Below, piece by piece: positions 1 through 6,945 of a stretch of 22,828 nt of DNA. Source of the stretch: Paludibacteraceae bacterium (GTDB taxonomy: Bacteria > Bacteroidota > Bacteroidia > Bacteroidales > Paludibacteraceae); assembly GCA_017542915.1 (NCBI GenBank), contig JAFXWI010000071.1, forward strand, positions 1 through 22,828. The letters are read 5' to 3'. The notes beneath the pieces were generated by a model, which did no database searches, was not told the origin of the DNA, and saw only the letters and a program-made list of their open reading frames with translations. How positions within the stretch are numbered: position 1 is the first letter of the stretch; each line of letters begins with the position of its first letter. The translations under genes were made by a program, and so were the position numbers.

Positions 1-72
1 CTAACCCTCTCATCCCCTAATCCTCTCATCCACTAACCCTCTCATCCCCTAATCCTCTCATCCACTAACCCC
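1..72. repeat. Octamer array with perfect 32-bp higher-order repeat
   Basis: Nine 8-base units run from base 1. They alternate CTAACCCT, CTCATCCC, CTAATCCT and CTCATCCA. Bases 1-32 and 33-64 are identical, so a four-unit block was duplicated as a whole. The array may begin before the window. It resembles a telomeric repeat, but a related array lies inside the window at 2807-2886, so a chromosome end is not implied. Confidence 0.95.
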
Positions 73-190
73 TCCCAAGGGCTCTGCCCGAGACCGGAAG
101 CAGAGCGGATCGAGACCGGAAAGGAGGCATCCTAGACCATGCTAATTGTAACACAACCATAATAACCACATATACAACGATTTACAGCCG
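73..190. other. Intergenic stretch with one small hairpin
   Basis: GCTCTGC at 81-87 and GCAGAGC at 100-106 form a 7-bp inverted repeat just after the octamer array. GAGACCGGAA occurs twice, at about 90-99 and 112-121. I see no TTTG-type Bacteroidetes promoter before the gene at 191. Confidence 0.6.
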
Positions 191-886
191 ATGTCAAAAC
201 ATCTAAAAACAACCATATTTTCGCTTTTAACAAGCACCCTTTTCCAAGAGGTGCCTTCTCCTGCTGTTTCCAAGGTTCGAGCCCGTGGTGTGCGTTATTT
301 ATACCCCATTGATGGAATCAATTACTACTGCGGCATGATGAACTCCCACAAGAAAGGCCAAAAATACCGCAAGCACATCATCGTCCGCCGTGTCCCGCGT
401 TTTGGCGGTCTCCACCAACTCTATACCTACCATTTCCCCAAGACGTGGTCTGCAGCCTGCGTAGCTAACCGCGAACTCATCAAAACCGCCCAGAAACTCG
501 CTCACTCCCTCGAACACGACTACTCTCCGGAAGGCATCGAATGGAGACTCCGTTTCTTCCATCATTATTTCCATGTAGTTAAAGGTGGTGCCAAACCGGA
601 ACCCGGTCTCAAGCCCTATACCCGTTTCTATCAATACGTCTACGTCTGCATCTACCGCGACCTCAAATCCGCCGCCCAACAAGCCTCCGCCCAACAATCC
701 GCCCTTGCCGAGCAACCCACCGCTGAGCCATCTTTGTTGAGTGCTCCGTGCGTCAGCGCGGAGTCCCCTTCGCCCTTAAGCCCCGAGGACGTTTCCTTCG
801 TGCCCATAGATCCTCGTCCCCTCCGTTCCCGCCGCACGTATCCCCTCAACGCCCTCATCCATCGTCAAATCGTCAATACAAATTAG
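191..886 (+). CDS. Conserved Bacteroidales protein of unknown function
   Basis: A 231-residue protein without signal peptide or membrane segment. The central part (about residues 30-160) is basic and aromatic. It has motifs such as RYLYPIDGINYYCG, HIIVRRVPRFGG and PYTRFYQYVYVCIYRDL, and is rich in Tyr, His and Arg. From memory, similar sequences occur as unnamed proteins in Bacteroidales, but I cannot name a domain. The last 65 residues or so are low-complexity (Ala, Ser, Pro, Gln) and look disordered. The start ATG follows the 73-190 stretch, and a T-rich run follows the stop. The many C-ending codons differ somewhat from the downstream genes. The composition would suit nucleic-acid binding, but that is a guess. 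Confidence 0.7.
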   Translation: MSKHLKTTIFSLLTSTLFQEVPSPAVSKVRARGVRYLYPIDGINYYCGMMNSHKKGQKYRKHIIVRRVPRFGGLHQLYTYHFPKTWSAACVANRELIKTAQKLAHSLEHDYSPEGIEWRLRFFHHYFHVVKGGAKPEPGLKPYTRFYQYVYVCIYRDLKSAAQQASAQQSALAEQPTAEPSLLSAPCVSAESPSPLSPEDVSFVPIDPRPLRSRRTYPLNALIHRQIVNTN

Positions 887-913
887 TTTTTTTTCGTTTT
901 TTTCTCTTTTTAT

Positions 914-945
914 TTGCATATATGCCAAAAAAAGTGTACCTTTGC
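914..945 (+). promoter_or_regulatory. Bacteroidetes promoter for tRNA-Gly and probably rnpB
   Basis: The -33 TTG is at 914-916 and the -7 element TACCTTTGC at 937-945, with a 20-base spacer. Transcription should start around 950-953. No other promoter is evident before rnpB, so the tRNA and rnpB are probably co-transcribed. Confidence 0.8.
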
Positions 946-956
946 ACCCGATTTCT

Positions 957-1002
957 CTGAATAGAGGTATTCAGGGTCCCCGAAAATTTCAATTTTTGGG
1001 GA
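957..1002 (+). other. Two perfect hairpins in the tRNA leader
   Basis: CTGAATA (957-963) pairs with TATTCAG (968-974) around a GAGG loop. Just downstream, 977-988 pairs with 991-1002 over 12 bp (one G-T pair), with a nominal 2-base loop that would open in practice. They sit between the promoter and the tRNA 5' end. No T-run follows either hairpin, so a simple terminator is unlikely; a processing or stability role is possible. Confidence 0.6.
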
Positions 1003-1018
1003 AAGCGTAGCATAACTC

Positions 1019-1089
1019 GCGGTGTTAGCACATCGGTAGTGCATCGGCTTCCCAAGCCGAGGAGGCGGGTTCGATTCCCGTACACCGCT
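1019..1089 (+). tRNA. tRNA-Gly (anticodon CCC)
   Basis: Acceptor stem GCGGTGT (1019-1025) pairs with ACACCGC (1082-1088), and the discriminator is U at 1089. The anticodon stem TCGGC/GCCGA encloses the loop TTCCCAA, with anticodon CCC at 1051-1053. The T arm contains GGTTCGATTCC. The 3' CCA is not encoded. Confidence 0.96.
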
Positions 1090-1137
1090 CTGTCACGTCG
1101 ACAACAAGTGTGAAGAGAAAGCAAATCGGTCTATCGC

Positions 1138-1439
1138 TGAGGAGAGAAAGAAAGGGGTACGCTCCTTGATCTCATCCGCAGAGGAAAGTCCGGGCAGCAC
1201 AGAGCACCACAGCGGTTAACGGCCGTCAGGCAGAAATGTTTGGTCCCTGCTACAGAGACGAGTAATGTGAAACGAGCACACTGTGGGCTGCAATTCCAAG
1301 TAAACCGACGTTTGAGCGCTGCTCGCGTGAGTCGGAGGGTAGGAAGCGAGAGAGAGACATGGTAACATGGTCTCCGAGATTAATGATAGACGCCCGAAAG
1401 GGTACAGAACCCGGCTTATAGATTTGCTCCCTCTCCTCA
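1138..1439 (+). ncRNA. rnpB: RNase P RNA
   Basis: Catalytic RNA that matures tRNA 5' ends. The diagnostic 5' core GAGGAAAGTCCGGGC lies near 1181-1195. The diagnostic 3' core ACAGAACCCGGCTTATAG lies near 1404-1421. The ends close by a 9-bp P1 helix: TGAGGAGAG (1138-1146) with CTCTCCTCA (1431-1439). The length of about 302 nt fits a bacterial A-type RNA. It lies about 48 bases after the tRNA with no visible promoter of its own, so it is probably processed from a shared transcript. Confidence 0.96.
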
Positions 1440-1440
1440 C

Positions 1441-1487
1441 TAACGTGCTAAAAGCACCATTTTTACCATTTAACGTGCGAAGCACCA
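1441..1487 (+). repeat. Duplicated mini-hairpin unit between rnpB and the YihY gene
   Basis: TAACGTGC occurs at 1441-1448 and 1471-1478, each followed by a GCACCA partner. This makes two small hairpins: GTGC-TAAAA-GCAC (1445-1457) and GTGC-GAA-GCAC (1475-1485). The first is followed by ATTTTTACC and may act as a weak terminator for rnpB. Similar small GC hairpins lie next to several repeat arrays in this window. Confidence 0.65.
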
Positions 1488-1497
1488 ATTTATCGCC

Positions 1498-2814
1498 ATG
1501 AAAAAGATCTCCCAAATAAAGGATTTTGTGCGCTACGACATGTGGCGGCGTACGTCCACTGAGTATAGTGGATTCTTTCAGCGTTTGGGATATGCAATCA
1601 TTCGTACAATCGCGCTGGTCATCCGGGGTTTCACAAGCAAGAACCTCAACGACACTGCCAAATCCCTCACCTACTCTCTTATTTTCGCGGTAATCCCCAT
1701 CTTAGCGATGGTGGTAGCTGTTGCGAAAGGTTTCGGTGTACTGGACATCATCGAACAGCAGTTGAACCACTCTTTCTTAGGCGAGACGAACATGGTGCCG
1801 ACCATCATGGCGATGGTGCAACGATACTTGGACACTACGCAAGGCGGACTCTTCATCGGTATCGGCTTGGTCGTTCTCCTTTGGGCAGTTTACTCGTTCT
1901 TTCAATCGGTAGAGAGCGCTTTCAACCGCATCTGGAATGTCAAACGCTCTCGTTCTATTCTTCATCAGGTTACGACGTATATCGCGATAGTGGTCTTGAT
2001 CCCTATGTTCCTTGTTTGCAGCGCAGGTATCACAATCTTCATTCATTCGACCGTGGAGAATGTACTTCCGCTGGAAAAGGTATATGAGTCCTTTCACTCG
2101 GTGGGTGTACAGATCTTTCAGTTTGTCGTTTGCTGGATTCTGTATATCTGGATGTACATGGCTATCCCGAACACCAAAGTACGATTCATGAGCGCGCTGA
2201 TACCCGGTATCCTAATGGGTACGCTTTTTCAGTTGCTGCAGATGTTATCGGTCTATTTGATTGCTATGTTGGGACGAACGAGCATCGTCTATGGTGCTTT
2301 TGCTACTATTCCTATTCTCATGGTCTTGCTGCAATACACGAGCCTGCTTATTCTCATCGGAGCAGAGATGAGTTACGCGATCCAAAACAACGAAGAGTTT
2401 GAGTACGAGCATGACCTGAGTCAGATGTCCAGAAGGTACAAAGACTTCATCACGCTCTACCTCCTTTCAATCATCATTAAGCGCTTCGAAGCAGACGAAG
2501 AACCTCTCACGGCTCACCAACTTGCTATTCGCGACCATTTACCAATCCGGTTAGTTAATCAGCTGCTAAGCCGTTTGGTGGAGACAGGAGTGCTTCGGGA
2601 GGTCTTTGTGGAGGACGAAGAGGATCGCACGTATCAGCCTGCTTTGGACACGCATAAGATCAGTGTGGGAATGGTCATTGAGCGAATAGAAAGTCAGGGA
2701 ACGGAGCTCTTCTTGCAACAACCATCTGAGGAAATGGAGACATTCTGGGAGAGCTATTTGGAGATGCTCCGGAACCATCGTGAACTCAACAAAGTACCCG
2801 TTAGTTCCCTCTAA
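1498..2814 (+). CDS. YihY/BrkB family inner-membrane protein with C-terminal winged-helix-like domain
   Basis: A 438-residue integral membrane protein. About six hydrophobic segments lie near residues 32-46, 58-78, 118-136, 160-182, 204-256 (two) and 265-290. The family signature is visible as NLNDTAKSLTYSLIFAVIPILAM-like and SFFQSVESAFNRIWNV stretches (residues 50-148). Residues 300-438 are soluble and charged; residues 312-385 look like a winged-helix fold (LTAHQLAIRDHLPIRLVNQL, VETGVLRE). The family was once misnamed ribonuclease BN; its function is uncertain. The ATG follows the mini-hairpin repeat and has no Shine-Dalgarno site. The stop codon TAA (2812-2814) falls inside the first unit of the octamer array at 2807, so the array may have set this C-terminus. 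Confidence 0.9.
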   Translation: MKKISQIKDFVRYDMWRRTSTEYSGFFQRLGYAIIRTIALVIRGFTSKNLNDTAKSLTYSLIFAVIPILAMVVAVAKGFGVLDIIEQQLNHSFLGETNMVPTIMAMVQRYLDTTQGGLFIGIGLVVLLWAVYSFFQSVESAFNRIWNVKRSRSILHQVTTYIAIVVLIPMFLVCSAGITIFIHSTVENVLPLEKVYESFHSVGVQIFQFVVCWILYIWMYMAIPNTKVRFMSALIPGILMGTLFQLLQMLSVYLIAMLGRTSIVYGAFATIPILMVLLQYTSLLILIGAEMSYAIQNNEEFEYEHDLSQMSRRYKDFITLYLLSIIIKRFEADEEPLTAHQLAIRDHLPIRLVNQLLSRLVETGVLREVFVEDEEDRTYQPALDTHKISVGMVIERIESQGTELFLQQPSEEMETFWESYLEMLRNHRELNKVPVSSL

Positions 2815-2886
2815 CCCTCTAACCCTCTAACCCTCTAACCCTCTAACCCACTAACCCACTAACCCACTAACCCGTTAACCCATTAA
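2807..2886. repeat. Octamer array (10 units) filling the YihY-GH13 gap
   Basis: Ten contiguous 8-base units: five CCCTCTAA, three CCCACTAA, one CCCGTTAA and one CCCATTAA. The TAA of the first unit is the stop codon of the YihY gene. Only 10 bases separate the last unit from the GH13 start codon, so the array forms nearly the whole intergenic region. Confidence 0.97.
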
Positions 2887-2896
2887 AAAACAACAT

Positions 2897-4777
2897 ATGA
2901 AAAACAGAATTTCTCTTATTGCAGCGGTGTTGCTCATAGGACAGATCTCCTTTGCAGCACCTAAGATCACGCAAGTAGAACCCTTGTGCTGGTGGACGGA
3001 CATGAAGACTCCGTTGACGCTTATGTTTCACGGCGAAGACCTGCAGGACGCACAAGTGAGCGTTCAGCAGTTGATGAAAGGCAAAGTGATGCGCGGAGCT
3101 TGTCAGGGACTTGTGCCCACCGCCCAACATAATGCCGAGAGCCCGAACTATCTGTTCGTGGACATGCAAGTCAATCAACCCGGTACGTACCGTATCACCC
3201 TCCGGAAGGGCAAAAAGAAAGTGACGCACGACTACGTCATCAACGAACGCAAGGCAGGTAGCCGTGAGCGCAAGAGTTTCGACGCTTCGGATGTAGTGTA
3301 CCTGATTATGTCCGACCGTTTTGTAGATGGTGACGAGAGCAATAACAGCACTCCGAACACCAAAGAGAAAGCCGACAAGAACAACGTGAACGGCCGTTGG
3401 GGCGGTGACATACAAGGTATCATCAACTCCTTTGACCATATTGCCAAATTAGGTTGTACCGCTATCTGGCCGACTCCTATGTTGGGTGACGACGAGGCAG
3501 CTTGGAGTTATCACGGCTATGCTTGCTCGGACTACTATCATATTGATCCGCGTTACGGAAGCAACGAACTCTACAAGCAGATGGTACAACAGGCACACGA
3601 GAAAGGTCTGAAGATCCTCATGGACATGGTACCAAACCACTGCGGTTCGGCACACTGGTGGATAGCTGACCTGCCTTACCGGAATTGGATCAACCAGTTC
3701 CCTCAGTTCACCAATACCAATAACTGCTTCACCGCTAACTATGACATCAATGCTTCGGAGTACGACCGTCAGCTCTCTAACCGCGGTTGGTTTGATTCTC
3801 CGATGCCGGACATGAACTTGGAGAACCCCGACCTGCTGAAATACTTCCAGCAATGGGCTATATGGTGGATCGAATATGCAGACTTGGACGGTTTGCGTGT
3901 GGACACTTATCCGTATATAGAGAAGATCCCGGGCAGCCTTTGGCTCAAAGCGATCCGTGAGGAGTACCCGAACATCAATATCGTTGGTGAGTGCTGGACC
4001 CGTCCCGCTCCCGCAGTAGCTTATTGGCAGAGCGGTGCAAAGAACTTCGATGGTTTTGACAGCCACCTCCCGACCGTCATGGACTTCCCCGTAGAGGAAG
4101 CTATCCGTCAGGCTCTGGAGAACGACGGTCACGGATGGGGTAACGGTCTGACACGCGTGTATGACGCAATGACCTTGGATTATATGTACGCCGATGTGAA
4201 CAAACTGTTCACCTTCCTTGGCAACCACGATATGGGTCGTATTACGGACGTAGTGAAGGACAAAGACCCGCGTCGCGTGAAATTGGCATATGTGCTCTTG
4301 GCTACCATGCGCGGTATTCCGCAGGTTCTCTACGGAGACGAATATGCAATGACCTCCAAGAGCGAAGATCCGAATAACCACTCCTATCTGCGTGCTCCTC
4401 TGCCGCAAGGCGCAGCTGTGACCGCAGATATGCAGGATATGTTTGATTTTCAATCTGCCCTCTTCCAGTGGCGTAAGAACGAACCTGTGCTCCATTGGGG
4501 TAAGACCATGCATTTCCTGTCTCGGGACAACACCTATGCTTTCTTCCGTTACAATGACAAAGAGGCAGTCTTTGTCTTCGCTAACGCAGCCGAGGAGCCG
4601 CGTTTGGTACCTGTTAAGAATTATGCAGAGATCTTAGGTCAGTATAATCCGGTAGGTATCAATCCGCTTACAGGCGAGACGATAGACCTGTCTCAAGAGC
4701 AGAAAGTAGATGCCCTGAGCACACTGGTTGTTAAGCTCCAGAACAAACCCGTTCAGAAGAAAAAGATCCGCCGATGA
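2897..4777 (+). CDS. Secreted GH13 alpha-glucan hydrolase (SusA/neopullulanase-like)
   Basis: A 626-residue retaining alpha-glucosidic hydrolase, probably periplasmic, likely cutting maltooligosaccharides, pullulan or cyclodextrins. Residues 1-20 are a Sec signal peptide (cleavage near SFA-AP). Residues 22-115 form a beta-sandwich like the cyclomaltodextrinase N-domain. Residues 130-500 are the (beta/alpha)8 barrel. GH13 motifs are present: DMVPNH (243-248); GLRVD with nucleophile Asp336; VGE with acid/base Glu365; NHD with Asp445. A C-terminal beta domain covers about 535-615. Length and layout match Bacteroides SusA, but no SusC/SusD genes are adjacent, so I give no symbol. No promoter is visible; the gap upstream is the octamer array. 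It overlaps the next gene by ATGA. Confidence 0.9.
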   Translation: MKNRISLIAAVLLIGQISFAAPKITQVEPLCWWTDMKTPLTLMFHGEDLQDAQVSVQQLMKGKVMRGACQGLVPTAQHNAESPNYLFVDMQVNQPGTYRITLRKGKKKVTHDYVINERKAGSRERKSFDASDVVYLIMSDRFVDGDESNNSTPNTKEKADKNNVNGRWGGDIQGIINSFDHIAKLGCTAIWPTPMLGDDEAAWSYHGYACSDYYHIDPRYGSNELYKQMVQQAHEKGLKILMDMVPNHCGSAHWWIADLPYRNWINQFPQFTNTNNCFTANYDINASEYDRQLSNRGWFDSPMPDMNLENPDLLKYFQQWAIWWIEYADLDGLRVDTYPYIEKIPGSLWLKAIREEYPNINIVGECWTRPAPAVAYWQSGAKNFDGFDSHLPTVMDFPVEEAIRQALENDGHGWGNGLTRVYDAMTLDYMYADVNKLFTFLGNHDMGRITDVVKDKDPRRVKLAYVLLATMRGIPQVLYGDEYAMTSKSEDPNNHSYLRAPLPQGAAVTADMQDMFDFQSALFQWRKNEPVLHWGKTMHFLSRDNTYAFFRYNDKEAVFVFANAAEEPRLVPVKNYAEILGQYNPVGINPLTGETIDLSQEQKVDALSTLVVKLQNKPVQKKKIRR

Positions 4778-4971
4778 ACGAGTTCATGAACCAAGGAATA
4801 AACAAAAAGTGCCCTCGTTGCGGGGCACCTTTTGTTTGTCACCACGAGAATCCGGCTATCTGTCAATGCGCAGGTATTCACCTTACAGAAAATGCGCGCA
4901 CTTACCTGCGCACGCATTACAGAGATTGTTTGTGTAGAAAATGTCTGGAGGATGTGAATAATTTTTCGTAA
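4774..4971 (+). CDS. Small cysteine-rich CWC-type protein
   Basis: A 65-residue protein with eight cysteines (13, 16, 22, 30, 32, 52, 54, 57): CPRCG, then C-x7-CQC, then CLCRKCL near the end. This matches the Cysteine-rich CWC family, whose function is unknown; the spacing suggests one or two metal sites. There is no signal peptide, so it is likely cytoplasmic. Its ATG overlaps the TGA of the GH13 gene (ATGA), which suggests translational coupling. A functional link with a periplasmic hydrolase is not obvious. Confidence 0.8.
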   Translation: MNEFMNQGINKKCPRCGAPFVCHHENPAICQCAGIHLTENARTYLRTHYRDCLCRKCLEDVNNFS

Positions 4972-4995
4972 TAACGTTATTACGTAATTACGTAA
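4967..4995. terminator. AT-rich palindromes between convergent genes
   Basis: CGTAATAACGTTATTACG (4967-4984) is a perfect 18-bp palindrome that starts inside the last codons of the CWC gene. TTACGTAATTACGTAA (4980-4995) is both a direct repeat and a palindrome. They fill the gap between the plus-strand CWC gene and the minus-strand BtuF gene. A bidirectional terminator is plausible but they lack a GC-rich stem. A DNA-binding site is the alternative. Confidence 0.5.
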
Positions 4996-5003
4996 ATACG
5001 AAA

Positions 5004-6038
5004 TCAGTACAACCTCTCCGCGAAATGGAGCGTAGAATCGGGGGCGTTATTCAGAATATGAATAACGTCCTCAAGCATTTCTTCAGGGTGTACTACCCCA
5101 CGCTCCCAGAAATTATTCGCGCCGGATGGAAGACGTTGTTTGCGCCAATTATAGACGCGTCCGTCTTTATACGCCTTAAACCAAGTATGCTTCTCGTCCA
5201 TCTGAGCCAATTCCGACAGACTGTTTCCTCCTGCTCCAACCCAGACGTCGGCATCGTGGAAATAATGCAGGGTCTCTTCAATTGTCAACGGGATAGATGT
5301 CTCGCGTTCGTCATCATAGAACGGATATTCCGCGCCTGAATCTTTGAAGAGATAAGCCAAGTAGTTCTTACCGGAAGGAACATACCAAGTGCCACGAAAA
5401 TTATTACCACTCATTATTTTCGTGGATTGGAGATTTGAGATCTGAGATTTGAGATTTATATATTGTGTTTCCACCTTTTGAAAGATGGAATCGGCCTCGT
5501 GCAGTTTGCCGGTGAGGGCTCCGAGCACGCGGATCCATTCAGCTCGCGCTAAAGGAGAGTGTTCTTGCCATTCGTTGATATAAATAGTGAACACGCCTAA
5601 TTTCTCCAAACGCGTTGCCTCTAAGTTATCATACTGACCGTAGTTCACCGCCAATAACGCATCCAGACCTGCCTGCAAGGTACGCTCAGCAGAAGGCTTC
5701 ATAGAGTCCCCAAGATCTATCTCATCGCCCTTAACAGGCGTGTATATCAACTCCGGATTGCAAACCGCCACCAGACAGTCCATCGCATCCAGCACATAGA
5801 GAAAACCGACCTGCACGGTACTCATCGTCCCTAAGCGTCGCAAAGGCTCACGGACACACAGACGCTGGTAAGGCTGAAACACCTCTACCACTACTCCGGT
5901 ATCCGTCTGAGTGATCTGACAGCCCTCGGCATACTTATTTCCGGCAGGCACACTACCCTGCTCTGCAGGCTGTTTTCCACAGCCCGCAAAGCAAAGCAGC
6001 ATGAGAGTACAAAGTACGGTGTACGAGATGGTTCTCAT
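5004..6038 (-). CDS. btuF: BtuF-like periplasmic-binding lipoprotein (cobalamin uptake)
   Basis: A 344-residue substrate-binding protein of the helical-backbone metal/cobalamin class. It should carry B12 from the outer-membrane receptor to an ABC importer, which is not in the window. Residues 1-20 are a lipoprotein signal (LCFAGC, Cys20). The N-lobe has RRLGTMSTVQVGFLYVLDAM (about 67-86). The hinge and C-lobe follow, including TWYVPSGKNYLAYLF and DVWVGAGG. The start ATG overlaps the stop of the DUF4465 gene by one base (TAATG), and the gene is last in the riboswitch-led B12 operon. Residues 194-205 (KSQISNLQ region) are encoded by a heptamer array and probably lengthen a surface loop. A siderophore-binding role is the alternative, but context favours B12. 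Confidence 0.8.
   Translation of the reverse strand: MRTISYTVLCTLMLLCFAGCGKQPAEQGSVPAGNKYAEGCQITQTDTGVVVEVFQPYQRLCVREPLRRLGTMSTVQVGFLYVLDAMDCLVAVCNPELIYTPVKGDEIDLGDSMKPSAERTLQAGLDALLAVNYGQYDNLEATRLEKLGVFTIYINEWQEHSPLARAEWIRVLGALTGKLHEADSIFQKVETQYINLKSQISNLQSTKIMSGNNFRGTWYVPSGKNYLAYLFKDSGAEYPFYDDERETSIPLTIEETLHYFHDADVWVGAGGNSLSELAQMDEKHTWFKAYKDGRVYNWRKQRLPSGANNFWERGVVHPEEMLEDVIHILNNAPDSTLHFAERLY
5425..5459. repeat. Heptamer array inside the BtuF gene
   Basis: Five 7-base units on the plus strand: GATTGGA, GATTTGA, GATCTGA, GATTTGA, GATTTAT. Read from the minus strand they encode part of the LKSQISNLQS stretch without breaking the frame. Confidence 0.85.
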
Positions 6039-6889
6039 TAGAGTTCAGAGCCAAGGATATTGAATGCCTTCTCACCACGGAGAATGACTACTTTACCGTC
6101 ACGAATCACCTTAACGGCCTTCACTGCTGCATCGGTATTGTGGATACCTTCGCTCAGATCGAACTCAGCCTTCTCCGGCTCTACATATCCTTCAGGCTTT
6201 GCAGCACCGAAGTTATCCATTGCAAAGTAAGCCGGCGTGTTCATAAAACCATAGCTCTCGTCACTACTACTCAATTGGAATTTGAGTCCCTCAATCTGAT
6301 GACCAAGGTTCTGGAGGTCAACATAGGTCCACTGATTGATATACTTACCATCTTTAGCCAGATAGACATCAATATAACTAAGGAATTCTCCTTCATAACT
6401 ACCGTATATTCTCAGTTTGAACCAATCATCCTTACCGAATTTCTTGGCATAACCGTCTCCATTGCACATAGAGTTTACGGCATAAGCGGTGTTATTAATC
6501 CAAAAGCCTTTGAAAACTTGAGGATTATCGAACATAATAGAATCTGCACCATAATAGTTCTCATTCCAAACCGCGAAGTTATTTCCTTCATATGCACCTC
6601 CACATGCACTATGATAAGCATCCTGAAGACCTTCATATGTATTGGACATCTGGTTGCTAACTGTAAATGCAGAATAATAATCACCATAACCGCTATTACC
6701 TCCATAATAGCTCAGGAAATTGTAAGAACCACTTTTCCAGTTGTTCCAACCAATAACAGGAGCATCTGCACCTTGCCATACAGTGTCAGCCTTGGCAAGC
6801 ATGATGTCCTCAAACGTAGCTACTTGCAGTTGAGCAAACATAGCGGTGCTCATCAAGGCAGCCGCTGCTAAAAAGAAAATCTTTTTCAT
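6038..6889 (-). CDS. DUF4465 secreted protein in the B12 operon
   Basis: A 283-residue exported protein. Residues 1-19 are a Sec signal peptide without a lipobox (cleavage near MFA-QLQ). Residues 20-230 show the DUF4465 pattern: VATFEDI near the N-terminus, SGSYNFLSYYGG, GGAYEGNNFAVW, FKGFWINNTAYAVNSM and AYFAMDNF. The tail (about 235-283) has an acidic linker, then KAVKVIRDGKVVILRGEKAF and NILGSEL, which resembles a type IX secretion sorting tail. DUF4465 proteins often sit in Bacteroidales B12 loci. A cobalamin-binding surface role is plausible, but I cannot tell whether it is related to BtuH. It starts 56 bases after the BtuG stop and overlaps the BtuF start by one base. Confidence 0.8.
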   Translation of the reverse strand: MKKIFFLAAAALMSTAMFAQLQVATFEDIMLAKADTVWQGADAPVIGWNNWKSGSYNFLSYYGGNSGYGDYYSAFTVSNQMSNTYEGLQDAYHSACGGAYEGNNFAVWNENYYGADSIMFDNPQVFKGFWINNTAYAVNSMCNGDGYAKKFGKDDWFKLRIYGSYEGEFLSYIDVYLAKDGKYINQWTYVDLQNLGHQIEGLKFQLSSSDESYGFMNTPAYFAMDNFGAAKPEGYVEPEKAEFDLSEGIHNTDAAVKAVKVIRDGKVVILRGEKAFNILGSEL

Positions 6890-6945
6890 AAAATAAATGT
6901 TTTTAATTGTTAATAAAAAGGGTTAATTATAAAGTGTTATTCGCA

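Noticed and set aside
1..72. Chromosome telomere suggested by CTAACCCT repeats
   Set aside because: A related array lies inside the window at 2807-2886 between ordinary genes, and Bacteroidales chromosomes are circular.
1019..1089. tRNA-associated integration site
   Set aside because: No integrase, no repeated tRNA 3' end in the window, and ordinary core genes follow.
3449..4513. Minus-strand open frame of 354 codons opposite the GH13 gene
   Set aside because: Antisense shadow of a gene with complete GH13 catalytic motifs; no domain visible.
2897..4971. Complete starch-utilisation (Sus) locus
   Set aside because: Only a SusA-like enzyme is present; no SusC/SusD-type genes, SusB or SusR lie nearby.
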